Origin: Gibbula magus
Lineage: Eukaryota; Mollusca; Gastropoda; Trochida; Trochidae
DNA: 64,000 nucleotides
Direction of reading: 5' to 3'
NCBI GenBank assembly: GCA_936450465.1
Contig: OW388301.1
Coordinates: 19,573,523 to 19,637,522 of the forward strand
A program made the position numbers and the translations under genes. The notes under the pieces were generated by a model. It ran no database searches. It saw only the letters and a list, made by a program, of their open reading frames with translations, and had not been told where the DNA came from. The stretch's first letter is position 1; each line of letters opens with the position of its first letter. Below, one piece after another: positions 49,128 through 62,011 of the stretch.

Positions 49128-49307
49128 ACTCACTCACTCACTCACTCACTCACTCACTCACTCACTCACTCACTCCACTCACTCACTCACTCACTCACTC
49201 ACTCACTCACTCCACTCACTCCACTCACTCACTCACTCACTCACTCCACTCACTCCACTCACTCCACTCACTCCACTCACTCCACTCACTCCACTCACTC
49301 CACTCAC
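49128..49307. repeat. Expanded CTCA / CTCACTCCA minisatellite (unit 3)
   Basis: About 180 bp. Tetramers CTCA come first, then regularly interspersed CTCCA, giving a 9-bp higher-order repeat (CTCACTCCA) at the right end. The open frames through it (Thr-His-Ser-Leu repeats) are an artefact of the repeat. Confidence 0.95.
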
Positions 49308-50644
49308 AAGGGCCCTTCTGCAGGATTACCTCAGGTCATGGTAACACCCAGAACCACAAGAGACTTCCTTTCTGTGAATAATGACATTATCTTGCAAGAT
49401 TGTCCCACTTATCACCCTTCGAGGTTCAAGCAGTTGTTGCAACATTTTCATTGACAAATAACAAGGAAAATATCATCTATCTCAAAGTCAACAGAACAGT
49501 TATTCAATCACTCCTCAACAAGAAAACCCTTTTGAAAGGCATGCTTGGAGGCATCTTGTTCTATAGGATATGTATGTCATCTGTATATTTAGCAAAATGG
49601 AGACTGCATTGTGGCCATTTTGGGGATAAAGGCATTAATTACTTATCAATTGAATATTCAATTAAATGTCTCAAATAAAATAATTGATCCTCGACCATTT
49701 ACGTTGTGTGATGAAGGTCTAGGTATATATGTTATATAATATAATATATCATTTAAAATAAAAGGTAATATTTTACTTTGCCCTATTTAGTTAAACACAG
49801 TTTGAAGAAGCCTATATTATGAATTGAATAAAAATGTAGTTGAGAGTTTTTTCATTGCTAGATTACAGCAATAAGAATGTGTAGGCTTATTTCCCTGAAA
49901 CAAGCAGTCAACCATTTGTTAATTCTTTACAAATTTAATACCTATTCGATTGATTATGAAGCATATTTCTGTGGAAAGAAGGCTTATGGATCTATTTTTA
50001 GTCCAATGTATCGCAATGATTAGTTCAGGTTGGACATACATATAGTTTCATCCAACATTTGTTTATACATGTACATGCTTCACTGTCATGACTACATTAT
50101 CAGTACATTGAGTACAATACATATGTAAGTCTTATTGGCATAGACAAATTTGATAACTGAGATGAAGGTTGGCGTGTTGAATAACCGCTAATATTATCGA
50201 TTTGTGGTTGCTTGCGTCGTGCAGATAATATTTGCATGTACTGTTTCTTGGATTTTCCGAAACTGTAATGTCACATTTTGAACTGAATTTGTCATATCTC
50301 CTCACTCAGATGTAAAATGGTTTTGAATTGAACAATATTATGTTTACTTACATTGAGATTCAAAGTAACACAGCGGCCATTTCAAATTGAGATTTTAACA
50401 CAAAATAAATTTAGCTTGGTTGGTCTTGTTTTCTTTTGTGAAATGTCAACAAAACATAATGAAAGTCATATCCAACATCATCACTAGAACACAATTTACA
50501 TTTTTATTCAAAAATATGTTTCCTATTCCATCTACCTTTTTTCGATCAGTAAAACATGACATGATGTACGAAATAGAAGTAATCCAATCGCTCTGGGGTA
50601 GGTAATTAAGTAAGTAATTAATCGTAAGATCGTCATTATCTTGC

Positions 50645-50890
50645 CTCAGTTTTTCAGAGATGTTGAGCACAGTTTGTGATTATTTACCCCACTCTTCAAA
50701 ATTGCGTCACATTCCATTTTATAATGCCCCACACTTCACAGTTGGTGACCAAAAATCTTGATTATATTGACTCACTCTTTAGAGATATTCAGTGTAGTTT
50801 GTGATGATGTTGCCTTCTTCTTTAGAGATGATGAGCACAAATCGTGATCAATTTGCCAGACACTTTAGAGATGTTGAGTTGAGTTCTTTA
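50645..50890. repeat. Degenerate ~42-bp tandem repeat (unit 3)
   Basis: Counterpart of 2075-2310. The second monomer is altered near 50700. Confidence 0.65.
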
Positions 50891-51126
50891 ATATGTGGTC
50901 AGCACAGGTCTCAAGTTTGCTTCATGGGATCAATCAGAGATTAAGCGATACATAATATTGCTATATGTTTGCAGATCAGCGTTAATTCAGTGAAATCAAT
51001 GTTAATTTCACAACATATGGTATCATAAAAACATAAAGAGAAGAATATGTTCATGATGATTTCTACACTTGAGTAATTAAACGATGAACTCAACAATCGT
51101 TCAATTTTAATTGGATTATGTTTCTC

Positions 51127-52206
51127 TTAAAACAAGGTAAAGAGAACATGCTTTTGAAAACGATTTCTAACCATTGGACATTCACTGATAGAAATAACAT
51201 TAAAAGCGGTACAGTTCATGTGTATATGCATTGCTTCGAGGCTTGTTGATGCTTCAATTGTATAATAAAGGACCGATTTTTTAAGAAAAAATACAATTGG
51301 GTGTAGATCTTTGAAAGAATGACAAAGCTTCCTTTTTCTATCTCCCCGTCCTTGTCTGTTTATTTCAAATGTAATACGGCCCCGCCTATTTGTCCAAGTG
51401 AGCAATATCAGTGGTGGTGTATTGTAAAGACCAATATGATAGTATACCCCTCCAGTCATCAGCACACGTTGTGTCTTACTAGATGATGGATGGGCACAGA
51501 TAATCCTTCTCGGAATCCCTTTGCCTTCCGCCCAACAAATCTGATCGCCATCAATTACCATGCCAAAAATTAAAACAGGGTAGGGTCGATACCAAATTGT
51601 CTTCTCTTTACAGGTATACAGAGGGGTTTTGACAATAGGATTATGTAGCATGTCGGATACAAAAAACAAATGATTTGTGTATATATTCATATATTAACCT
51701 GACAATTTACAAAATTTTACATTTGATGTATTCCCAATTACATGTTTGTATATGCTAATAGTATTTGACCAAAATAAGGTATCTGCATCTCTGTTATATA
51801 CGATTGGTGTTAACGTACCATGAACTTTAAGTCCAGTCCGTTGGAGTTTACTTGAGGCCGAGGATCCTTTGAACACTTCTCTCCATCCCTTGCTTCCTGT
51901 TATACTCACAATGAGAAATTCCGAACCATTTGTTTCAGGACCTGTGTTTTCAATACTCCTTCTTAATGAATCAATGAACGTTTTATCAAAGTGTCCAAAA
52001 AGTAAAGTCTTTCCAAACCTCTTTGCCAACTCTTCTGTCTCCACGCCATGGTAGATACAACCAGAACTAGACTCACATCCAATATTACATTGGATTATAG
52101 CTCCGTGAATCTTCAGGTATACATTATTATCATTGATCATGTTTTCTTTGGCAAACGTAGAATTGATCATCAAACAAATGCAGGTAACAATATTTTTTAA
52201 ATTCAT
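51127..52206 (-). pseudogene. YWTD-like secreted protein, unit 3 copy with one nonsense codon
   Basis: Again 1080 bp with no indel relative to the intact unit 2 copy. An A-to-T change makes TAA at 51694-51696, replacing a Lys codon after LSG (about residue 171), just after the first aromatic strand. In units 1 and 2 the same site reads TCAG-GTAAAT, which could be a weak splice donor, but here it reads GTTAAT. The lesion differs from the one in unit 1, so the two copies were inactivated independently. N-terminal substitutions near the upstream extension are also visible. Confidence 0.65.
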
Positions 52207-53097
52207 TTCAATTAACTCTAAGAAACAGTTCACACCACACTGCAGGGTCTGAGCTACAGATTGACGTCTTTTCTGGCTAAACAAGTCAGGGATAAAGTTT
52301 TTCAAAATCTCAATAATGATTATTGTAAATGTAAAAGTCTAAGGATCATTTTTGTTACCCAACCAATGCAGAAACATGATTTTAAACCTCATTTATAATA
52401 CACACATTTGAAGGTGAGGTTGATGTGACATAAGATGTAAATATATAATATTCATAAAATCAATAGATTAATTGAAAATTATGTACCTTTTTCTTGAAAC
52501 CACTTTGAAATACATTTAAGGATTGCTTAACGAGTTGTGCGCATCATTCAAAGTATAACTGCAAGTCATCATGTATTGAGCACTCTACTGGCAAGATTTG
52601 TTCTTTCAAGCATCAGTTGTGATTTCCAAAATGAAAAGACAGGCACTTTATTTTTGTTTGGATAGTTTGAGACGTCAGAATGGACATTTTATCTATGTTC
52701 ATCGTGAATTGGTTGCATTTTTTTAGGGTTCTCGACCAACCAGAATCCTTGTAATAAGTGCAGCAAAATATTTTTAAAATCATAAAGATAAATATGGGGG
52801 TCTATCTAGAATGGGAAACAGCCCAAAATCCCTATTAGGAAAAATATTGTATGTTACGAGCCTTGGTAAGCTAAATATGTAGTTGTGTTTTCCTGATGCA
52901 GAATATATACTTCGTTATCGTACAATGTCATTCTTCATACTTTTTTGCAGAAAACAACGTTGATTTCAAATAATTAAAATGAGAGCATTGGAATGTGTAA
53001 GTGAACAGGATGAAATAATTTGGGACAACAAAATTCCTCTATAATATTGCTTTCAGCTGACATAATTGGTTATCTTGCCATGGCCTAAGTTTTTCAG

Positions 53098-53330
53098 TTT
53101 GTCAGTATGTTTCAAACTACAACGACTTTTAAAGAAACCTGGTTGGCGAAATTGGACTCATGTAATGAAGGTCGGCGAGACTTTCTCACTTAAAGACGAG
53201 AGCAGCTTCCCTTCTGCTCCAAGGCAAATGGCAGCTTCAGTAGGACAAGCAGTCTACACGAGAACTGAACTAATCTCTCCGACCTCCTTTACACTGGTCA
53301 CCTGTGTAGAACAATGTAGAGGGATATTCG
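53098..53330 (+). other. Candidate plus-strand exon A (unit 3)
   Basis: Copy of 4521-4754, 1 bp shorter (CTTTAAA became CTTAAA). This opens the frame through the whole segment up to the donor GTAAGTGA at 53331. C-V-E-Q-C is kept, but Trp two residues later is Gly here. The indel argues against strong purifying selection upstream of the ATG-equivalent position. Confidence 0.28.
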
Positions 53331-54747
53331 GTAAGTGAACGTTTGACTAAAACTGTCCTTGTTACATTTTTCAGTAAAAGTCGGGAGATTTTTATTCCCA
53401 GTGAAAAATTGTTGACACTCTTGGTCTCACTCAACTTCAACATTCAACTTAACATTAAACTCAAGAAATTGTCCGTGACCTATGACTTTGAATGATATCA
53501 TATCAAGAAAATTGACAGGGGGCATAATCAACAAAGTGTTAATATGAGTTCTGCAAACCTATTTCTGATTTCAAAATTTAATAAAAGGGTTAAAATGACC
53601 TTAACCCATATCTCGTGACATTGACCTTTAATTTTAACAACCAATGGTGACTTTTCATTGTTTATAACAAAATGTTAATAGTTAAAATGAGGCATATTCG
53701 CAAGAAGATGCTTAAGTCATGACGTCATAGTGAATTTGACCGTTGATTGATTGTTTTCCCTTCATAGTTAGTGAACTGGAAACATTGATAAACATTACCG
53801 AACTACATTCTGATTCTGAACATCTATTAAAGTAATATTGTATGGTCAGTGAATGACATTCTCAAGATAAAAAAAACATGAAAAGACTTAATTTATAACA
53901 ATTTATCCATGACAAAAAGTGGTTGGATCCGTTTATCGGATTATTCTTGATCCGTCCTGTGTTAGTCTGATGGACCGTGGGACCAACTGGTTCCATGCAT
54001 ACAATAAGGTTGGATATTCAATGAGACGTTCATAATAACACATATTCTAACATGCTGATAGACATTAAGAACAGTTCAAGTTAAGAATCCTTCGGGCAAT
54101 GTTTGATATTTTCATATAAAGCTGATTATAAAGATGGACAAAACGTTTTGTTGCTACTAAATTGTACCTGAAATGGTAACTATTCAATCAATGATGAACC
54201 AGATACAAGCCAGTCTTTAGCCATTGAAATGTCACTGATTATGTCATCTTAACCGTGGGCTATGTCACTAATTAACCATTAAAATGCACCCCAAAGAATG
54301 TGATGATGATACCGCAGTGTGTCAAAACTGAAAGCTTACAATTAGAAACCTTATCAGTCACGACTTTTTATCATGATATACATTATATTCTTCCAAAAAC
54401 CTCCATGCTATAGTTAAGATATGTTGACATATAGTTTGTTAGACAAGTAAGTCAGCTTGACCCTTTCACATTCATAGTACGTGTGTGACGTAGTTTCATA
54501 TATCATTATAACGTCCTGACTATATAACGGGCAGCTTATTTAATAAGACACAACTGTTGATACACCATGTACTCCCAAAACATATCCTTCTTCTAGGAAA
54601 TTAGGTGAACATAGACGATTTGAGATGAGATGATTTGGGTTTTAAGCATATCATTTTAAGAGTATTGTGCTTATATCAAGGAGGTCATTTGTCTTTGCAC
54701 TGAATCCTAGTATTGGTATCTGGTTGAAACTTCAAATAAACGTTATT

Positions 54748-54825
54748 TTAATCATTCTTATTTTCTTTCAAAAACGCAGAAGTGACTGTCATCAAAATCC
54801 ACCTAACAATATAGCTAAGATTCAT
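54748..54825 (-). pseudogene. Truncated 5' paralogue of the YWTD-like gene (unit 3)
   Basis: Same sequence as 41260-41337, including the early TAA, inside the near-identical block shared by units 2 and 3. It adds no independent evidence of function. Confidence 0.55.
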
Positions 54826-57800
54826 TTCAATTAACCCCAGGAAAACACAGTTCGAGCCACCCTACCTCTATGATATGAGAAACTGCTCAGTGTTGGCTTG
54901 TTGATCCAGACGTATCTTCTTACTTAAAAATCTAGGGATATTTCTTGTTATTTCAAAAACGTAAAATTAATTTAGGAGCTCATATATAATAGCATATGAA
55001 GAAGACGTGGAGTTGACATTAACTGTTTTCATAAAATCAATAGATGAAGTATGATTTATGTGTCTTCCTCTTGAAGTGTGTTCTTACTCCTTTTGCGCAG
55101 AAATACTCGATATTTCAAAGTAAACTTTTCTCCAAATGTTAATCTGATTAATTGTATGCTTTATTCAATGCACTTTTAATTATATACGACTTATTTGCTT
55201 TCATTTGATTGATTCATCATGAGACTTCATTATAATTTTTGCTTACCGTAACAAAGTACTTAGAATTGAACAAAGTATTTAACTTTCACTGTTTCCTTAA
55301 GTGTTCAACAACAGGAGAAATATAAACTATGACGTTCCTGTGCATGAAGAGAATGTCTTCTGCAAAGCATTGAGAGCTCACAAGACTGAAATCTGATTTC
55401 GAAACATCACTTGTGACCTTGACCTATGGCCCTTGTTTACTGACATTTGACAATCTAACAACTGAACCTATTTGTTAGAATCCTTCCCCACGTTAATTGA
55501 TATCGATATGAAGTAGTTTTTGTGTGCTTGCATCATTCAATATGATACATACTTTATAAAGTCGATATATTTTACCTTATGTATCATAAATATGCTGTCT
55601 CCTCAGCTAAGGTTTCATATTCCAAGGTTATTAAAGATGGTACATAAGGCCAGGTTAGTCTTGTGAATATCATACTTAAAACCTAAAAGATATGCCTACT
55701 GCTATTTATTTTCTCTTAATCATCAGTTATTTCGATATATTCTACCTTGATGCTTCCTGATAGCAACTTTAACTCACTCGGGGATCTCATTTAAATATGT
55801 TTTTCTTTAAAACTGAGTTATTTAAAAAAATATAATTCTGTTTTGTTGACATATTTCAGAAAGAGAAAGTGAATTATAACGTTCTAATATATCCAATTTT
55901 GTAGTGCAGACATTGCATAGTACAAGATTTGCGGTATTTAGAATAACCACTCATTATCAAGAAATCAGGAAAACAGTAGAAACCGACCTTTGTTCTTGAT
56001 GAACCTATTGCACTATCAACATTGTCTAAAGGAGACTGCCCATTATGTACATAAAGTATGATGGTGATCAGATGTCATCAGAGGAAGAATATTCATCCCT
56101 CTGTGATAATACATAGCATTCCGTTACAGAAAAATAGCATGTCACATCACAAGAGTAAAACCTGACAACCTAAGTAGATTTCGATCGATGACAGATGTCG
56201 TCTTGGTTAGAGCAATGATGCAAAGAAAGATCAGATCGCACTTAAGTAAAGTCAAGGGATTTCTTTACTGTTCTTGGAATCTAGAGTTTGTAGCCATTAT
56301 CACGGCTGCTAGTAGTATTATATCACTTATGACAGACGCTCTTTAATGATCATAACGTGATATTCGTTGATGAAAGATGTGGTCAAGGTGAGACGTTTCA
56401 AGGTAGAATAGATCAAAATAAACAAAGGAAACAGATTTCTCAGTAATAATGCCAGCAATTCATAATAACTAGACAAGAAAGCACAAATGATTATCAGAAA
56501 TACATAAATGTGTTATTGGTTAGCTATTCTCGAGATGACGTAACATTATTTTTGATCAGATCATTATTTCAAGAGTGGGTGAATAATATCATGTCTGCTG
56601 GTATTATTGAAGGAAAGAACAGTGTCTTTTTCACTGCATCAACTGAACATGTCAGCGTTGGCTGCAGTTATCGAACCACATGTGCTTTTGAACTGATTTT
56701 TACTGCATTTCCTCAGTGACCTCTTGAATAGAGACCTTAATCTGTTATTAACAATCAACTACTGGACAGAAAATGATATCAAACTTTTAGAGAAAGTGAC
56801 ATTAATGAATCGGTAAGACCATTACCCCAGAGAGAGCGTGGAAGTTGTTTCATAGATTCATACATCTGCCCCAAAATAACTATACCTTCTTGATTTTGAG
56901 ACGATTACAAGATTATCATTAATGACCAATCATCAGAAAATGTTTTTGAAGTAGAATATCATCAACATTCCTAACTGTCACTAATAATATTAAGCAAACG
57001 TTTATGTCCTTTTCTTGTTCTAATGTTAATTTAATTAACACATATGTATGAAATGTGCTTACGTTGACACCTGTGTCACTTTTTGTTTAGTATTCATGCA
57101 TTAAAGCAACATGTTATTAAGCATTATTTGTAGAACGTGTATGACTTCGCTCAATGGAACAAAGTCAGACGGGGCTCTTATATTAAACATACCAATCATA
57201 TCAACACAAATGGGACATTAATAATTTAAGTGCATCTAATCAGAAAATGTTAGCTTACTAGAACATTATAAGATAATGGATTCATGATTCTATGATTGTC
57301 AACATCAACCACGTTGTCCTCCAATAACCCCAATACTCTCAATCCTGTTTCATTATTCAAACTTTAGCGATATCCAACTTACAATACTTGTGTTTTATCT
57401 CTCTGTGATAATACATCTTCAACTCGTATTACCTATGCCGTGTTGAAATGTTGTGGAAATTCAATACACCTCTTAAACAGCCTACATTCTGGATAATGTG
57501 AACAAGGAAGTGAAAAGTTGACAGTCATTTTGATTTCATATAAATAGACAATAAACTTTCAGCAATAGAAATTTATAGTTTGTGCTCATTATCCATATCA
57601 AATGGAACTTTCCCCAGTAATTAACAATGCCAGTTTGCTACTTGAAGGAGTCAACTTGTGGGCAGTGTAGAACTAAATCAAAGTGTAGGCTTATGCAGTG
57701 ATCAAGCGTAGTTGAGAGTGAGTGTAGGTGAATCTAGAGTGACTGGGGAATCGGTGTGAACCTCAACCACCATAATGATTCTGATTAAAATACTCAACGT

Positions 57801-60179
57801 ATCCTAAATGTCATAAATCTACCACACTTTAAAGACTGTATACATCGAAAATGTTGGCAAATTAGAATATAAAAGTCACTTTATTGTAGTTTTCCCTTTT
57901 CAGGTGTCAGAGTTTGTGCACAGGAGGCCACGTATATCAGAACTCTCTCTGAAAAAACCCAAGAACAAGGGCAATAACACAAGAAAACATTTAATTTAAT
58001 TTTGCACTTTTAGTTATTGATACCCTTCAGCCTGACATAAAATGTGTTATCCAATATTTGACAGTTTCTCAAAAAGCTGTCCACTTTTGGTTATCATGAA
58101 CGGTTAGCATGAATAAAACTAACAACAATAGTAACTAATTAAGAAGAATATTATTAAAAATTCATCATTTTCGAATCAATTAATGTATAACTACCCTCAA
58201 GTCCCATACCAAAATTCGTTCTCCTGTCCTGTTTCACTGAAAATATGTCACCTTCATCTCAAATCAAATCCTGTTTACCAAATGTCTCACACCGTGTACC
58301 GTGCATTTAGATTGTCCCAATGAATTATTCAGTTCGTTGTGAATCTTCCACCATCTCCATCCTGCTAATCACTCATCTGGTACCGTGTATGCAGTAACAA
58401 ATACTGTATGGCACAACTATCCGTGGATATTGACATTAGAGTGAGACCTGGAGAAATGAGAGACATTGAGTGCTCATGTTTGAAGGTGCTGTAGCACACC
58501 GTTCTTCCTGAAAATAAAGTGCTCTCACGGAAATGTAATTGCTTTTACAAATGGCTAAATAATTCTCCTCAATCCCTACAACGAGTTTTTAAACGAGTGT
58601 ACATGGTTGGGTTAAGCCATACAAGTCCATTTACTTTCGAGCAACGATTTAAGTTGTTCACATTTAAAAGGCTGTTCGAATCTGTATCTTGGTAGCAAAT
58701 ATAGTTTCCAAGTTTTGATGAAAAAGAAAACATCCGTCATTTCAAATAGCTTTCAGTGTCACTCTAATTGAATCAATTTCCAACGCAAAAGCGAGAAAAT
58801 ACACCATCAAAGTCGCTCCATCTTTTATACGGAGGTGTTACTTCAGCAGTCTTTTGATTGGTACGCTCAACCTCCCATCGTAGACCGCTGATTGGATGAA
58901 CTACCAAGGGAGGTAAAAAAAAGTTATCGAGCCGAGCCATGTATTGGTCAAGAGTATACTTAGTAGATGTATGCAATGGATTATCGAGAATGAGTGTACT
59001 CACAAGGGTAACTTTGTGTAACTCATGTGTAACTTTCGAATTAAAATGGTGTATGAACTTTCAGATTTGTTTCCATTGCTGTCCTCTGTCAAAATTATCA
59101 TGGATAATATGTGTGTCAAGTATACCGGGACATTAGAGTGGATGAACGACAGAATGAACGGTTTATAAGATGAGTATATAAGTAGAATGGGTTTAGTCTA
59201 ACGTAAACATAGGTTACTCAACCTCGTTAATACCAAAACATCTTCAGCATGTTTTTTGGTTCGGTTTGTGGAGTGTGAACACATCCTTTGAGAAAATCCT
59301 TTATCACGTGATTGTATCATTATGACACTTCAAATTGTGTAATTTCAAATTTTGCAAAACATATGTGTTACTGGAGAAACATAAGGTATCGAGACGTTTT
59401 GTGGCAAACAGATATTTGAGAGATGCATTGTCTTTTTTACAACAGTATTATCAAAGAAATGTCCAAAGAAATTCTGTTTCTTAATTAGAATAGACTGTTA
59501 TTTTAAAATCGTGATGACATGAAATTGAATATTGAGGATCCAGTAACCATGTAGTTGGTAGACAAAGATGAGTTAGCGCCTTTCCATCTACTTATACTGT
59601 AGCGGTTTTCATTGATTTTTACTCTTGAGTATTCCATGTGCGTTTCCGAGGAAGCAAGTTGTTTTACAACAATGCATCTGACATATTGTCATCAACAAAA
59701 AGATATCAGTAAATGTGATAATTAAACCTTCTTTCTGGAACTGATCCATTATAAAAGCTAACATCAATGTTTTCCGAATGCCTGTACAGTAATTCAGCAA
59801 AATTGTGTTTCATCTGCCAGTCACAGACGTATTGCATGTGACTTGATATATAAGTAACAGACACGCACACACACACACACATTATCTCACCTTGTAGCTA
59901 TACAACAGGCAATCAAAGAAAAAAATCATCTTAGTTGATATATATCCGATGACACACACATCATGTGACTTGATAGATATGTCATAGACAGTCACTAATA
60001 CATACCATCGACTTTGATAGAACTTTATTACATATACCAGGTACGAAATGACAGTTACACAAATATAGTGGAAACGTGATTAGCCGGAACATTTCACAAT
60101 TTTCATTATGAAACTGAACAACAAAAAACATCAAATATTCAATCATGACGATGATAAATCACTGTGAAACGTTGGCTGT

Positions 60180-60621
60180 AAAGTGATTGATTTAGAGGGA
60201 TTGTCGAAACACAGATTAAGGATACTGCATGCAGACACGAGAATTTGCCGGTGATAAGGTGAATGTATTCGATCTTGCAAGAAACAGAACAGTTTGGCAG
60301 GGGAGGTGTCATGATCTGACGAGGATTTGCAGATGTATTAAGATCTGGTGATCAATGGCAACTTAAATGCTGCATGCTATCTTAATGAGGTAATAACACA
60401 TGTGGTGATTCCATTTCTTTGACGTAGGCTCTTTCGGCATGTCTTACCAGGGACTTTCAAAACTCCATCAACGATTCAACGTTGAACTTCTTCCATGGCC
60501 AGCACGATCTCCCGATCTGTCCCCAATTGAACAATTGCGGGACTATATGGGACGACAAATTCTCAACCAACAGCACCGGCTACTAGTCCATGAAATTGTG
60601 GTGGTACAATTTTACAGTTAA
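60180..60621 (+). pseudogene. Tc1-like transposase remnant (after unit 3)
   Basis: Second copy of the remnant at 46690-47128. The catalytic Glu after SPI is kept here (GAA), so the Asp in the other copy is a later change. Other differences begin at about 60195, where the near-identical block shared with unit 2 ends. Confidence 0.8.
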
Positions 60622-61248
60622 TTTTAATTTTCCTGCTGCTGATCGAATACCAGACTATCAGTGGCACTGTTGTTGTTTTGTGTACTTGAGTGTACTGAAT
60701 AGAATTGGTTAATCTACTTAAATGCATTTTGTTTGAATGTCCTTTATGAGAACTAAATCATTTTGTTTTAAAAAATAGGCCTTATGTTGTCTCTTACTTA
60801 AGAAAAGAGGTGACATTTCTTTTGTTTGTCAGTTTATGATTTAACAATAATATTACATTTGATTTATTCCCAAGTACTTGATTGTATATGTTATTAATCT
60901 TACCCATATGGGAAGAAAGACACAGGGTAATATATTTTCTGTAAGTCACACGGGAGTTACACCTTTTCCTGGCTTTTGATTGGCTGCTACAGAAAATAAA
61001 CTTTTTCATTGGTTGCCGGAACTACTTCATTCATCTTTTCAGTTCATTCACTATTTTTTTACACTCAAACTCTCTTCTACACGAGAACAAGGAAAACGTA
61101 ACCAAATGTACATTTATTTTTTATTAGCGATAAAGACGTTTCTATTATATCTACACACTTGTTGATAATATTTTAGAAAAACAAAAAAATACTTTGTTAA
61201 ATAAGGTAAGATAATTCGTCTGCTAATGAGTTGCCGATGTAAACAAAC

Positions 61249-61440
61249 ATGGCGTCATCCGTATTGCCGATAAAAGTGAATGACCTCGTAAAGGTTGATG
61301 GAAGCATATTGGGAAGAGTGGTCAATATTGTTCAGCCACTGAACAGCTTCAATGTTTATGTTGTAAGAAGTAAGCAAGGTGAGCTGCATGTGCCGAGATA
61401 CCGCATACTTAACTTGGACAAATATCCTGTCATGCAGTAG
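61249..61440 (+). CDS. 63-residue protein, unrecognised, inside the foldback element
   Basis: ATG in strong context (AACATGG), 63 codons, TAG at 61438-61440, and AATAAA at 61532-61537, 92 bp later. The peptide has alternating hydrophobic strands (VNDLVKVDGSILGRVVNIV, FNVYVVRS, ELHVPRYRILNLDKY) that would suit a small SH3/Tudor-like barrel. This is structural inference only. Two ATTGG motifs lie upstream near 60969 and 61010. No family recognised. It could be a tiny host-derived or element-encoded gene, or a fragment of a larger one. Confidence 0.4.
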   Translation: MASSVLPIKVNDLVKVDGSILGRVVNIVQPLNSFNVYVVRSKQGELHVPRYRILNLDKYPVMQ

Positions 61441-61531
61441 GATACACGACTTCCGGTCGATTTCACTGAACAATATTCAAATGTTCGCGGTGTTCTTCAC
61501 CTTGTGTTTCTTGTTAAAAAGTTGACAGTCA

Positions 61532-61537
61532 AATAAA
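61532..61537 (+). terminator. Polyadenylation signal after the 63-codon ORF
   Basis: AATAAA followed by GT-rich sequence (CTGTCTGAGTTG) 10-20 bp later, the usual layout of a polyadenylation site. Confidence 0.4.
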
Positions 61538-62011
61538 ACCACTGTCTGAGTTGATTTTAAAAATTTGTTGTAGATTAAGAAAGAGTGGTTCGTTGTCTAG
61601 TCCTATATTTTCAATCTTGACGAAGTTGATTGTCTCACAATGTGATGCGACTGTCACACGTAACGTCTCGCTTTCAAATGGAACACCCGACTGTACCCCT
61701 CACATGGTTCGACAAATTACGTTTTAATTGCAATTATGAGTAAAAAAGGCAAGAAGTTAGGTTCAGTAAACCGATTTAATGTACAATTACATGAATACAT
61801 AATCTAACAATAATCTAAGGATGAGAATAACACATTATACTAAGGAACTTTTTGTTCTCGCGTAATGCATTTGTTTAAAAAGGTAGTGACGCGATGAAAT
61901 TCCTGGAAATTTAGTCTCATCACACGCGTAGGGATACGGGGATTCCCCAACTACGGGTTTCCTTATAGAGGAACTGCTGATTTCTTTTTAGGGATTTTTA
62001 GAATGAAAACG

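Larger units (their letters stand above)
47666..59801. repeat. Tandem segmental-duplication unit 3
   Basis: Begins at the point that matches 33518 of unit 2 and ends at the point that matches 46312. Its left half (about 49300-53400) is a few percent diverged from units 1 and 2, with offset about 15.1 kb to unit 2. Its right half (54040-59801) is nearly identical to unit 2, with offset 13488. The change in offset comes from about 1.65 kb of unit 2 (about 38290-39960) that is missing near 53425, and from about 1.1 kb of extra sequence at 48000-49130. The deleted part includes the candidate exon at 39195-39338. Confidence 0.88.

Noticed and set aside
49033..49454. Thr-His-Ser-Leu repeat protein frames across the CTCA array
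   Set aside because: Product of translating a microsatellite. No start context or support outside the repeat.
3291..52054. 61-codon plus-strand frames at 3291-3476, 36730-36915 and 51869-52054
   Set aside because: Antisense shadow of the YWTD-like gene on the minus strand.
43022..56719. 69-codon plus-strand frame at 43022-43231 and 56510-56719
   Set aside because: The unit 1 counterpart near 9240-9450 is broken by indels and stops, and the two open copies lie in the near-identical block.
32491..59003. 76-codon minus-strand frame conserved at 32491-32721, 45285-45515 and 58773-59003
   Set aside because: Copies in units 2 and 3 are identical by recent duplication. Against unit 1 most differences change the amino acid, so conservation reflects the duplication, not coding constraint.
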